Positions 24,301 through 37,300 of a stretch of 48,317 bases of DNA are shown here, one piece after another (the first letter of the stretch is position 1; every line of letters starts with the position of its first letter). Where the stretch lies: contig FN649003.1 in assembly GCA_000310025.1 (NCBI GenBank), positions 453,665-501,981 of the forward strand. The letters are read 5' to 3'. This stretch comes from Ectocarpus siliculosus. Lineage: Eukaryota; Sar; Phaeophyceae; Ectocarpales; Ectocarpaceae. Under the pieces are notes generated by a model, which worked only from the letters and a program-made list of their open reading frames with translations, searched no databases and was not told where the DNA came from. Position numbers and translations under genes: made by a program.

Positions 24301-26583
24301 CCATTGCGAAGAACTTCTTTGTCTCGTCCTCATGTTATGCATGTGTGTACATGTTTGGCGGCGGTGTCGCCCTTCCATTTCTTTTTTTCTAATTCGCCTC
24401 GGCGGCCCCATGGGCTCCACCACCCGTTTCTCTCTCGGCACATTTTGGAGTTTCGACGTTCTCGCGAACGATTGGAGATATAATTGTAGCTTCGTTTGCC
24501 TTTTGTGAAGCGTTTCGTCCAATCGCCCTCCGGATCCCACCTGTCGCATATCGAGAACCAAAAGCACAGAGACAGAAGGTTTTGGGGTGATGCTGCTGTC
24601 TCCCACCCAACGGCACGAACCAGCCTAAAACAGACGTGCTTGCACTCCAACACCCCCCCAGGTCCAGTCCGGCGGAACAACCAATGACGGTTCGGGAAAG
24701 CGCGGGGGCAACAGGAAGGGTAACAGGAAGGGCGCGGCCGGGGGCAAGAAGGGCAAGGGCGGAGGCGGTGGCAGGGGGGGGGGTGGCAAGAAAGAGGCCC
24801 CGACCGCCGGTCTCCTCGAGCTGCGCCGGGAGCCCGGGGCGCCGGCGGTCCTCGTCGGGTAAGCTCCCGAAACGCTTGTTGCTGTTGTTGCGAAGAGAGG
24901 TCCCGCTGAACTGCTGTTCGCCTCCCTCTTTTCTCGCGCACGGAATATTGTTCGGAATGTTGTTGTTCTGCACGGCCCGCACTTACGAAGCTCTAGTTTA
25001 GGCCGAGGCTGGGGTTGTTAGCTCCCAGGGTTTTGCTGCAAATGGCCGTTATATAGGTTTTGGTGTAGGGGTTCCTAACCCAGCTCACAAATGGTGCTCA
25101 AGTTCTTAGATATTGAGTTTTTCGAGGCTATATGAACTTCTTGACTGCTGCCAAGTTCGCAGGTGCGTGCGCTAACTTTTTTCGATGGTGCAGCAGTAGG
25201 TGGTCACCCAGTGTCGTGTGTGCACGTAGGTGGCTCGATACAAGTAGCAACTTGAATAGTGAAGCTGCCGATATAGTGGCATCAAAATCTCTTGTCATAA
25301 TCTCAACATTTACATGAACCCGACATATCGAATAGTGGCACGGCCCTGAATAGTGCCGTATTCTGCTCTTACCCCTACATGCCACTATATCGGGCCACCT
25401 ACTGTAAGCGAAACCCACGGGCGCCAAAGCTTCGGCTCTGTTTTCTTCAGCTAGCCGTGGCTCGCTGGCTTAACTGAGCACACACAAAATCTCCTCCGAA
25501 AAGTTGGGTCCTTTGCACACGAGCGATTAGAGCTGGAATCAGGTTGCCCCGAAATGGCGCTCGTGCTCGTCGTTGTGTAGGAGGAATAACCAGCAGAACG
25601 AGCGAATCACGTTTTCGCTGGCGAGGGGCCATGAGCTGTGGCTGCACGCAAGAGGCGTGGCGGGAGCGCACGTGCTGCTGAGGCTGGACCCCGGGCAAGA
25701 GGTGGAGGACGATGACCTAGCCTTCGCCGCGGATGTCGCTGCTTTCTTCTCCAAAGCTCGACAGGTTTGTGCGTGGTGTGGGTTGTGCGGGCAATGGCTC
25801 TTGCGGGGTTCTGTTTGCCACGTTTGAGGCTGTTGGTTTAGTAGGCGGACGGGAGCGTGTGCGTGTTTTCTTGTGTGTCGAGGCGGCTGGCTGGATCGCT
25901 TGAAACCGTGGTATGTAGTAGAGCTTACCGAGAGATACTTCACGGGAAGCACCTTGTCAAGCTGCTGCTTGTATCGGGATCGCTTGAAGGGGAGCTGCTG
26001 CTCGTTTCGGGATCCAAGACGAAGTCGTGATGTCTGTTCGTTGCCACTAGAGTCATTCATCCTGCTGTTCAAATAAATCACATCCCTGTTGCTCTTGCCT
26101 CTTCCCTCTTTTTCCTGCGGAACCGGCTGGGCATGACTCACATCACCCTCCGCCAATGTGTTCCGCGATGATTCTCGTTGCAGTCAGCAAGCACCCCCGT
26201 AGACTACATTTCGCCGAAGATGGTAAAGAAGCTGGGGGGAGGCGGGCCGGGCATGGTCAAGTTCGACGGCGCGAAGGTGGTCCGGGGAGAGCCTGGCAGG
26301 TGTGCGAATGCCTGTGCGCTCTGCTCGAAGGCGTGTCGCTTTTGCCGTTCCGACTTTCGTCTTGTCAAGACAGCAGCGAAGTGCGGTTCCCTGTAGCGAG
26401 CGTTGGTCCAACCGGCGGTCACACAAGAAGCGGCTTATTTTCTCGAGATGCGCTTCCTCGAAGCTAGTCTGTCGGCGGCTATTTGTTTCCATGGCTATGT
26501 TGGGTTGGGTCGTGAAGCCTTTGTGTTGTTCCATTGCAACCATCCGTGGGCTGGCCGTGTGTGCGTTTTCACTCTCTCCCTCC

Positions 26584-26619
<36 letters not shown>

Positions 26620-26975
26620 GTCTCTCTCTCTCTATCTCTCTCTCTCTGTGTGTCCTGTGCTGCTGTCCTACCCTTTTCGTCAGGCGCATATTTGCTTTGG
26701 TTCGTGCTAGGTGATGAACGGAGCGTGCATGCCGTACATCTATCGATATCTTCCAATGCCATGCTCCTGACTTTTATAACACCGTAGGCCTGTTGTGAGG
26801 GGTGTGTGTCGCTGAACTCCCCCCCGCTGCCACCGTTACCCCCGTAATCCGACTTTGGCCGCCCTGTTTTTTTTGTCTCGCTTACGGCACGCTCTCTTGT
26901 TTGGTGCGCTTGGTGTGAAGAGTGGAAGCCGCGGTTGCCGAGGCCACTCGTCTCAGGGAGGAGGCAGCAAGATAG
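19343..26975 (+). CDS. NFACT-family ribosome quality-control protein (RqcH/Rqc2/NEMF homologue), predicted plastid-targeted, 825 aa
   Basis: Exons: 19343-19851, 20273-20372, 20668-20878, 21401-22059, 22431-22599, 23059-23150, 23817-24002, 24662-24858, 25581-25764, 26184-26299, 26921-26975. Phases match at every junction and the total is 2478 bases. Residues 1-25 form a signal peptide ending TLAF, then an Arg/Ala/polyGln leader. NFACT-N starts near 113 (DFTTALLMSRELEQSIVPAR) and includes YVEIMASRSNVVLV and the TGQAYELPP turn. An HhH region with QGLSP, a coiled coil (residues about 460-640) and NFACT-R (RNNQQNERITF, ELWLHARGVAGAHVLLR, PVDYISPKMVKK, GMVKF) follow. No eukaryote-type NFACT-C domain is present, so the architecture is bacterial. 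In bacteria RqcH binds obstructed 50S subunits with a peptidyl-tRNA and directs alanine tailing. The plastid location is inferred from the leader. A Met at 19361 is an alternative start. A Lys/Gly-rich insert precedes NFACT-R. Confidence 0.92.
21334..21364 (+). repeat. GA microsatellite in NFACT intron 3
   Basis: About 15 GA units lie just upstream of the exon 4 acceptor at 21400. Confidence 0.9.
22301..22401 (+). repeat. Dispersed repeat family, copy A (NFACT intron 4)
   Basis: Contains GGTCTTCACATTACAAAAAC and ends TCCGTGGTCACAGG. It aligns along about 100 bp with the copies at 43757-43880 and 45431-45770, with substitutions and small indels. It lies directly upstream of the exon 5 acceptor. 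Confidence 0.65.
25194..25404. mobile_element. MITE-like inverted-repeat element in NFACT intron 8
   Basis: The ends are CAGTAGGTGG and its exact complement CCACCTACTG, 211 bp apart. An inner pair, CGATATAGTGGCAT (about 25273) and its perfect complement (about 25379), and repeated GAATAGTG motifs add to the inverted structure. TA follows the right end, but the left end is preceded by AG, so a TA duplication is not intact. CAGT termini and subterminal motifs are shared in style with the Tigger-like element at 1378-4171, so this may be a related non-autonomous element. Confidence 0.6.
26576..26650 (+). repeat. CT microsatellite
   Basis: Interrupted CT repeat (with CTAT and CTGT units) in the last NFACT intron. 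Confidence 0.9.
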
Positions 26976-28360
26976 CACGCACCGTGCTGGCCGCACTGAA
27001 CGCTGGCGGTCGCGAGGCGATCCGCATAGGTACAACAATGCCTGGTGTCCTTACCGAAGTTCACTACTTGACGAGTCTAGAGATGGTGATGGTGCAACAT
27101 ATGAAGGTCCGCGGGTAGTGCGGAGAGGAAGGCACAGTCCGTGGTTCTGGACCTCCCCTCTTTTGGAGTTGCGGGTCGACCCGTGGCCAACCTGATGTTG
27201 CCATGCGCGCGAGCTGCTCCGTATTGCATGATATACCTGCGGCGCTGCTTCTTTGCTGCGATGCAATGTATACACCGACGGAGTAAATGTCTTCGGGAAA
27301 TTGGTGATCAGTTGTCACGTTGGCAGAACGAAGGACTGTCATGCAGCTGTACACACTTCCTCGGCTTCCTACAACATGTTTTTGGGCGGCCGTCCGGCAG
27401 TTCACCCCAAGTGGGCGCCGGCAGTTAGAGGTCGTGGGTGAAGTTATCAGGTTCCAAGTTGCAAAGAGGAGACGACCCGATGGTTGGAAGTGCTTCTTGA
27501 AGGAACATGTCATCGTGTACATATGTCTTGAGAAGAGAGGACAGAAAAATGAACAATGCGGGAGGTTGTGTTGTGGCTCCCTGGCGTTCTGGCAGAGCAC
27601 GGGAAGCAAAGATCTGTTTTTGTATGCGCCAAGTTATTGTATGCGCCAATAAGAATGGAGTGTGTGGAATAGATACACGCTGGGGAACTTTGGCGGATCT
27701 CAATAGACGCTCACAGGATGAAAATGAAGGCAGTTGCTCACACGAAGATGGGAAGAGCGAATCTCACATGAGATGAGGGAGGAAACGAGAAGAGAGCAAC
27801 CATAGACAAGCAAGCATCGAGGAGAAAGAGATATACTCTGCGTTATTCTTCAGTTCACGTCCAGCGCGCTAGTTGGCTGACCGAATGAAGAGATGCCCGT
27901 TGACATTGTTTTTACGTTGTCAATAGGACCACTAATTTTTTCATGGGTTACAGATGCACGTCTATGCTGCCACGCATCTTGCCATAACGCACACGCACGC
28001 GTTCACACATGACAGGGGACATCAACAGACGATACATACATTGTCTCGTGCGCGACCTCGAATCGTACATCGCATACAAATGCACCAATCTTTGTGAAGT
28101 TGCCTTGCACCTCCCAACCCCAAAGGCACTGAAGTCGGCCTTGAGCAGTTATCAGGGTATGAACTCTTCGAAGGATATATCTCTGCCGCCGTCGCTTCGC
28201 CGTTCGTGCCAGGCCATAGCAGGAAACTGTTGTTTCGGCAACAAGCTCGTACAATTGTACGAGTCGTTCACTTTTCGCCAGGAGTTGGGTCCGACTCCTT
28301 AAGCAAGCGTCCATGCATACATCTCTCAGTGCCGGTGCCCCCCCAAAGGTCAGCATAGAC
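26976..28360. other. Convergent intergenic region, no gene seen
   Basis: Lies between the 3' ends of the NFACT gene and the SAM-domain gene. Several open frames exist on both strands, but none shows a domain, paired splice sites or biased composition. Both genes' terminators should lie here. Confidence 0.45.
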
Positions 28361-31300
28361 CTACAGGCCAACCTTCAGGAAATCCATGGCCTCGAGGATT
28401 TGTCGGCGAACGACTTCGTCAGTGATTCCCAATCCCTCCGTTGGATGCAAGAGATACCTGTTTGGAAGCGTGGTGGAGTGCAGTCGCACCGGAGAGTTAT
28501 GAGTGTGCGGTTCAGAGAGGTCCTTCCGGAAAAACCATCTGCTTACAGTAGAAGTGCGAATCAAATTGTCCGCTCTGAATATGTATGTACGGACCGATAT
28601 GCCGGTCGAAACGAAAGAAAATGCTGTGTGTTCAGGGCGGGTAGTCTCAAGTGTGTTAGAGGAGTAGAAATCGGTGGCCTGACGCTTGCTTGCAGTCATG
28701 TATCGCTGTATCAGGGATCTTCTTTCGGATCTGCTCTCAATTCTCAATTGCTAACAACGCTGGCTTCCTCGTACGTATGTCTAATGTTTCAAATGTCTTG
28801 TCCGCACACATTGGTCCCCGCACACCTGTCTGTTACGCTTAATAGTGCGGTGCCGTCGACGCCACTGTCATGGAACTTGGAGATGATGTCGGCCCTCGGC
28901 GGTCTCATGATCTCCCGCAGCCAAGAAGTCACCTGCCTCGTGCCCCAGGCCCGGACATCTTTCAACCTAGGGGGTGAAGGAGGAACTCTCACACCCGGAG
29001 TGAGCACCGTCCCTATTCGAGACGAAGCGTGCCAGGCTTTGGGGCTAACTGCGGGGGAATGAGGAGTCACAACTGAACGGCCGGATGATATCTTCGGGAC
29101 GGCGCCGGTATCACCAGGTCCCGACGACGATAAAGGCGATAGGGTAGAGCCATGTGTCCCGACGGCGCTGCTAAAGTTCGGTGGCGTCGAAAGTCCTCCT
29201 CGCGGCGGAGTTCCTCCAACTCCCGAGCGGCTTTGCGACGATACCGGCGACCTCAGAGAAGGTGGTCTGAAACCAACGGCAGCTCCAAAGGGAGGAGGAT
29301 CCTGGAACCCGGACGGTGGTCCCCGCGATCTCTCAGACGTACCGGACGGCGACGCTGCGGTAGCGCGTGCGCCAAGCTCACCCTCACCCTTTTTACCTTT
29401 GCACTTGGGGCCGTGGGAAGGCACGAGGTGAAAGGGTAAGCTTTCGTGGCAGCGCATGCACGTTACCGTACGACCGGCGTCTCCCGGTCCTGATCCCGGT
29501 CCCGGTCCTGATCCGGGTCCCGGTCCCGGTCCCGGTCCCGGTCCTGGTTCAGGTCCTGGTCCGATCGCGAGAGCTCCTCCCTGCTGCGCATTGGCCTCGT
29601 CTCCGTGGCTAGCAAGCTCGTCACCCTTTTTTCTCGTTGTCTCGTTGTGTGGTTCAACCCGAGTGCCCGCCGTGGCGTCAAGGTTTCGCACGCGCGTAGC
29701 AGTAGCGGAAGCGTCTACAACACCTCCGCTTTCGACGGACTCCTTCATCGAGCAGGACCCCATGTGCTTCTCGAGGTTTCGCACTAGCACCTTGACCCCG
29801 CACTGGAAAGGGCACCTCACCAACCGAAGCTCACAAACCTGCACGATGGCAGTGACGTTTGTGGCTCCGTCAGGCTCGTACTGTTAGACGTTCTTCGTAT
29901 GGTACAAGTTCTGGGTCGAGTATATTCTTCCAGTAACGAGTTTTTGCGATATTAACCGTCTCGTATTTCCGGCACCCTGTGTCAGATGCGACGGATAGAA
30001 TCCTGCCAACTCTGCACAAGTTCCCCTCCTACACGTGCTGTGACGTAGCCGAACGCTAATACACATCGAGTTGGGGAGATGCTCACCTGTAAGTGCGTGC
30101 TCATGGCAGACTTAAGGTATCGTCGTAGGCAGAACTCGCATTGCGCTGTGACCACACCGGAGTCCTGCCAAGACACAACAGGCGTGCATCGCGAAGCCAA
30201 CGGCTCAGTTGTTACTTCAGCAAACAGCACGATGAGTTTTGTAGGAATCCGTGTGTCGAATGCAGCGCGACGAGTTTCCGCAAGATCGCCCCTGACGAGT
30301 CCGGTCACCTTCGAAGCTGACCTATCCCTAAAGCTGACTGGCGCAGGACCCGTAGAAACTGCCGCCACCGACTTTCTCCTTGTCTCCGACGGCATTTCTG
30401 GCCGAGGCGCACGTGGCGGTGGCCCCTTTTGTGGATTTTTGTGGTGAACGCGTCCACCGTACGTGCTGACCCCTGCGGTGGCACTGACGTCATCGCAAGT
30501 ACCTCTCTCCGACGTTGTCGGTGTTGAGCGCGAACTCGTCGGCTGCCGCGTCAACGCGATGTGGGGCCAAACGATGGGTGGTGCCAAAAGATTATGCGGA
30601 GGAATATGTAAGACAATGCCGTGAAGCGTCGACGTTTGTTACATGATTGTTTAGCTTGTCATCACCCTAACCTCAAATATGTCTTGTCACCTCCTGCTAG
30701 ACATGTTGTCACTTTCGTCAAAATTATCACCAGCTTGCTAGCGAACGAGATACATCAAGTCAAAGTACACGAGCTTGAGATCGCGCGTGTTCCACCATCC
30801 AATCCTGCACACCGAACACACCGCGCATGTCTTTCCCACGCCAGGTCTCGAGCTAGAGTCGATGTTGTCGCACGTCTCTGGCAGCCCTAGCCCACGTTGC
30901 TGACCCACTACCGCCTCGTCGTCGTCCACTGAAAAGCTGCTGTCCGACGACGACCCTGACTTGGTAGACCTCGCCATCCGGGATTGAGACACGTCGCTCC
31001 CTCCCGCCTCTGTATCCGCAAGTTTTCCTTTGTCACTTGCACCCAGACCATCGCCCAACAACTTCGGGGGCGAAATGTTCAGATCTAAGGCTTCGGCTGG
31101 GGTTGTTGCAGCGAAAGGTTTTTCGGCACCACCAGGGTCGCCAGCCTGAGGGGCGTCGGTGCTGTCGACGGAGGGGGTGTGGAGTAGAGGCAACGGCGAG
31201 GGGGGTGGAGGTGAAGAAGAAGGCGCGGAGGAACCGCAGGAAGAAACAGAGGATGGCGAGGCGCAAGGAGACCGACCCCTGATCGACTGCGAAGGACGCC

Positions 31301-34300
31301 CGTCACCAGCTTCTTCTGCACTCGCCGCAAGAACGGCGTCTTCCTCGGCAGAAAATGACACGGCCGCCAACGCACTCTTTCGAAGAGTATCCGCTGAGGA
31401 TGTGTGGATGACCTTTCGGTGGTCACGAAGCCTATCTGCTGGAGGTGGCTCCGTCAATTTTCCGTTCTTCTCCGGCGTTCCTATTCCTTCTCCGGTCTTG
31501 AACGGGTATGGCGCTTCGATGTCCTTGTCGGTGTTAACGACGCTCCCAACCGATCGTTGGTTACTCTCAGGAGGAGCCGAGTCTGCATCCCTTAGAGAGA
31601 AGGAATTGTTGTCAACGTCTCCCGAATTGTCATCCTGGTCGATATTTTCTTGGCCTGCTGTCGCATCGGCCGTGGCCACTCGCCCAGGCATCGAACAGAG
31701 ACCCACGGCGCTGGAACACCCCACGTGCGTGGGCTGATCGTCACAAGCTTGAACGGCGGGTATCATCACCCCTGTGGCACTTTCTACGCCCTCCTCCGTC
31801 GCGATAGTGTTTGTAGAACCCGTTGCACCGTCCTGTTCCTCCGGGAGAACCTCTCCGCTTTCTTCGAGTGCTGTTTTGGGAGAGTCCGCAGCAAGCGTCG
31901 ACGCAGTCGTCTGCGGGGGTCGCGCTGCCGATTGCACCGATTGGGCAAGAATCGGCATGTGATGGCCATCGATTGCCAGGGACGGAGCTTCTTCGTGCCT
32001 ATCGCTGGCCCATTGCCCGGTACGTCTGCTAGTGTCGCGGGCATTCTGCGGGAGAACCACGTGCGCACGTACAAGGGGGAAGACAGACAGGGGCGGAATA
32101 GCGGGGTGGGTGGGAACAACAAGGGCAGTGTCAGTGGATCTCAAACATCCTCTTAAATATCTCCCTCCTTGTGCGTATGCGTCATTCCATTTACATGTTC
32201 TCCTCGTGGGGTACGTGAACGTGAGGGCCTGCCGATGTTTCAAATGATAAGTCCGCTGAGGAACGCGTAATCACCAGAGTACACGTAATCGCCAGAGTAC
32301 ACGTAATCACCAGAGTACACGTAATCACCAGACTACACGTAATCACCAGACTACACGTTTTCCACGTGGCATCTCCACCCTCATCAGCCCAAACTGCATG
32401 ACGAAAATAGGAGCGTTTGTAGCCCACACAGAACGAGCGACACTTACTTGCGATGACAATACCGTTTGTCCTCTGCGGTGTTACCTGAATCTCGAGCTGC
32501 AGCTGCTTCAACTGTGAACCGATGGAGGTGACAGAGCTCCGAGTGTGCGAGTGGTCGCTCAGGGTGCTTGCCACAGATCCCTATCATCAAGGACCGCAAA
32601 ATACGTGAGGAAATCGAGGAGGGTAGGGACGTCGCGTGGTCACCGCTACTGTGGTTGGTCTTGAACAATGTTTTCACTCGAGATCGTGTTCACGGCGACG
32701 GCCAGCGAGGAAGAATGAGAAACGCACGGTCGAAGAGAGTTGATGATTTTGTCCGCTCGCCCCGGCTAGAAACCGCATAGAAGGAAGGCGCTTCTATTTC
32801 CTGGGTTGGGTTGCGCCCACCACAAAACGAGGCGTAACATAAAACAGTGGGCGCATGCATCACTTCCGCGCACCAGAGCTCCCTTGTGAACAAAGGTCCG
32901 CTTACCTCGAGACGGTCGAGGCGATCGTGTATTCTCCCATGCCAGCTGTGTTCGGTTCGCTGAAGAGAAGCACGGATGTTGGATACCTCCTGTTCAACCT
33001 TCAGAACAGCAGCACAGTTCGAAGGGTCTGGCCGTGAGGGTGCGGGACTGTGGTGCTAGGCCTTTGGTGTGATTCTCTCACTTTCTGGCTCGCTGGCAAT
33101 AATCAACTCTCTCGTGACCTTCTCCCTCAACCGTGGCAGCTGTTACTTCCCATGTATCATGGCGAACATCTGAGGCACCTCTAAAATGCTGCTTACCATC
33201 ACGCTACACATGTCTCTGCCATACGAGACAACTCAACTCGGGGATAAACAGAACGGAAATGTGCCATAGCCGCGGGTTTTGTGCCACGCGTTTGGTTTTT
33301 TCCCGAACCCGTGAACCAAGTCGTTTGTTGTCTCCGAAGCGAGTCTTTGTTCACCTCGGCTCGGTCCTTGAGTCGATTTCCCCTCTCCCGCAACACTTCG
33401 CCGGAGATTTCCTCCATCCTGCGAAGGTCTGAGGCGCGAACCTGCCGCAAGAATCGGCGATTCAGTGTGGCCCAACGAAGTCAGGGCGAGCGTCAACCTG
33501 GGTAGTCGTCATGGTCGTTCCACCAGACAACAATCGACTCCTAAACAAAATAGTTCCCGGTATTCCTTTCTTTCAATTTTGGTCACCTCCTCGATCCTTC
33601 GCTGTAGGCTACCCTCGCTATCCTGCAACTCCCGCCGGATGCGGGCAGTTTCGCCCCCTTCACCGTCCGTCAGGTGTCGCTCGAGTGACACCGTTGTCAG
33701 CTCGACTCCCCTGATCTGATTTTCGGTGCATCGCGCGAAGGCGAACAGTGGGGCATGTGGCGTTTCTATCATTCTCTAAGTCGAGATAGTCCAAATTGGT
33801 TGGCTAGGCCATCTATATTATGCTCTACATGATGCATATGCTGTGTGTTTTGCCTCGGAAATGAGAGCGTTGACCCGAGCAGAAGCGTTGTAGCATTGGG
33901 TGTGAATCATGAACAGCAACCGTGTCACGCTTCTATCGTACGGGGATGCAGTTGGGTTGCATGCCGTAATCCTTTTTCGTGCACGATGAGCACATGCGCC
34001 CCCCCCCTGGTGGTCACCAGAAAAAATGCATGCATGCGCACAAGCCGAACCTACCGCCGCCTCTGCTCGACGCCACTTGTTTTCAGCTTCCTTGACTTGC
34101 TGAGAGACTGTGTCTATCTGCTCCTTCAATGCTGCCATTTCGTTCTCATGCTGCTTCCTCTCCTTGTTAAGAATCGCTTCCGTCCACCTCTTTTCCTGTG
34201 TGGCCAGAAGTGAGGTTGAACATATGGTACCAGTCATCAAGAAAACCATAGGTCATAGCAAGAACACCGTTATTCCCTGTCCCCAACCCATGCTTAAATC

Positions 34301-37300
34301 GTGTGCCATCCGACTCTTCCACGCTTCCACCATCCTGTCGCGTGTTGCACGCGAGAAGTACCGCCATGTTTTTTCGATAAATGGGTGTTGCAGAGCAGAA
34401 GCTCTTGATACCCTACAAGGTATATAGTCGTACTCAAAATCGAACGGCGTTGGTCGATCAACTCACTGAGGGAACCACAATATGCCACAAGGCCAACCAT
34501 ATGCCCGATGTTCTCGTGCACCAAGGATCCATGACGTACCTGGTCCGATCTCGCTTGTGACCGCTGCATTTCCGCCGTCAGTGCAGTCGTGATCGTTGTC
34601 GCTATCTCCTGAAAAGCACCGGTGTGCGGCAAGGGAGGCCTAATCACTTCATTCAATCGTGACCGAAATACGCCACGTTTTCTGTGGTCGAGCAACAAAT
34701 GCGCAGTGCGATTCTCACAAGTCCTAGTACAACGCAGCATACGAATCCCACGTCAAAGTGATGCGCAACGACGTCATCTACGCTTCATTTTTGAAACTTG
34801 TTTATTATGCAGCATTCGATACTCTTACCTCTGATAATTCTTGGGTAGGGGTCCGCCCGCCGAGGGAAGCCTTGAGACCAGAAAGATCGTCCTCGAGATT
34901 CGACAATCGTACCTCCACCTTAAGTCAAACGGAGGTGCATGTATGTTGGCAAACACACAGTAGGCTTGCGGAGGAACCGATGACTCGACCTCTTCAACAT
35001 CAAAACCTGAGTTGTTCAGCAGCGCTACACACAAAAGGCCGTTCATCCACGAGGCGCCCGGCAAGTATCACACTCGAGAAAACAGCCGTCTCGCGAAGAC
35101 ATGCCGACAAAACTTCGATGGTAAAGGCGAAGCCTGAACCCCTCCCCTCGTTGACGCGTTTGGTACAACGAAATCGTGACTGTTGTAGGTTCTCAAGCCG
35201 TCTACTGTTAGTGCGGCCGGGGCATGATGTGCGGCACATGAGCGTCGAGACTAGCAGAACATACACAACCCTCGACAACCTCGACCACCTGTTACTTCGT
35301 GGCTCGATTCATTTGAGATACATGTTCCTTTCCGTGGCGTATTGACGCTCCTATCCCTTGAGGACGACATATCTAGAAATGATCGTAGGTCACCTGCTCT
35401 CGGAACGGTCCAAAGGTTGACCTGATGCCATCGATTACTTGCCCGTGACTCACAGCTCCATGTAGTGCACTTTCGGCCGACACGCACCGGCGATCTAACA
35501 CCGCCAACGCGTCGCGCATCTCGCACATCTGTTGTTTCCCACACAAAATCGCGAGAGGTGATCTGCTCATCCTTCCCGTGTGGTATGTGACATTCACGGA
35601 CACGAGGTCATTTGGAAGCGCCAAGTGCTCTCGGCCAAGTCGAAACGTAGAAGAGCTCGACCGTGGCTAGCGCTGAATACCGCCAAACGCGCTATTTGCG
35701 CCAATTTTTGGGACTCGTAGTTGTTGGGTGGAATTTTAGCGATTGCCCAAAGCCGATCACACACTTGCTGGACGCGACAACGAGCACAGCACAAAATCGA
35801 ACCGTTACGGAACTGTTCAAGGTGCCGCCAAAAGTTCTTCAGAATAGTGTTGAGCGATACCCCTCGTACGGTGCGATATTAAGCCGATCGCAGACGAAGA
35901 AGCATGCGAAGACGCGGGCTGCAACCATGGGTAGCCAAGACGCTTGAGGCTTCACTCGCTCACGTGTGTTTCAGTTTGAACCTGTCGGTCTTGGAGAGCT
36001 GCCACCGCCCCTTCCGCTTTGCTCCGCGTGACGCGATACTCTGTGAGGTCGTTGTCCTGCTCGGACAAGCGTCTCTCCACCAGCGCCATCCGTTGGACAG
36101 CCTCTCGAACCTTCGACAAGAAAAACGCACGCTGCCTTAGGACCACCGCCACCTATTCGGCGGCATGCATGGCCCACCCTCTCTCAATAAAGAGATTGTT
36201 CTCTGAGAATGTGGACTGCACCGACCGTCGATAGTTTTGTTTTTACGGTGTTTCACACCCTTGTATGTTGGATGGGGTACTCACCTCCATCATATTTCGT
36301 CCAGAATCGTCCCTTAGGACCCCTAATGCGTGATCCAATGAAACCTGGCGCGGTGAATGAAAGCCGACGGTACATTACTCCTTCAGTAAGAAATGGGGTC
36401 ATGCAGAACGGGGAGTATGGTTGACGGGCTATCCCCCTTCTGTAGCTGCCGTTGACGAGACGTCGGACATGAAGTTTGAGGATAACAAAATCACGGTTCA
36501 ACATGCAGATACACGCCGCATGTTTGGAACCTTAACGTGATGTACCAACAGATATTACTACCTACCATCACACACTCCGAGACCGTCCTCGACGGTGGCC
36601 TTTCTTGTCCCAACAATGGAGATTCTAGCATTCTAGCGGCACTGCTACAGGAGCCGATTTGCCTTTCGGGAGTCTGACAGGAAGTAGGCTGGAAGGTGCA
36701 GTCAACGTGTGTAGTTCGTTTGGGTTGCAGACGTGACAGTAGTGGGAGCTTGGTCGGTCTTCCGACTTCGCTGTGATCTTTCCGAACAGGAAACGCACGT
36801 TAAGGTTACCTGCTTCTGGCGCAAGCCATCCGTGACTGTATCAAGACGTTGCAACATGATCGGGTCCGACGTGTAGCTTCCAGAGACAGGATGAGCCGCC
36901 GATCTTCGCGCTGAAGAGACCCGCGAGTCGGAAAGTGAGTTCGTCGTGGCGGTCACGTTGTAGTGTCTCACTGCAGGGCTTCGCCTGAAGGATTCGTCTC
37001 TGGCAAAACGAAACATCGAAACAGCAGGGGCAAGATAGGCTCAGGCAAGCTAGGGGCTTACTGAGTGATGTCTTTCCGCAAGCGCCTATTGTACGGACAT
37101 GATGACCTGTTGACGTGTGGTACACATAGAACGACATTTACTTTTCGAATGTTGCACCCTAGAATCCTTCCAGGCTCTCCAACCTCAGAGCGCCCTTCCG
37201 CTACGCTACCATACCCTCTGTCAAGACCAACATCCTCCACTAACATACTATCGTACCCGTCAAGTTTTCTCCACGCCTCTTGAACTAAGGCAGACGCTCG

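Noticed and set aside
36702-37016. Firm exon of the SAM-domain gene
   Set aside because: The end (LRQKQ|GTAACC at 36810) looks real, but no acceptor gives the needed phase, so it was left out of the exon list and only mentioned.
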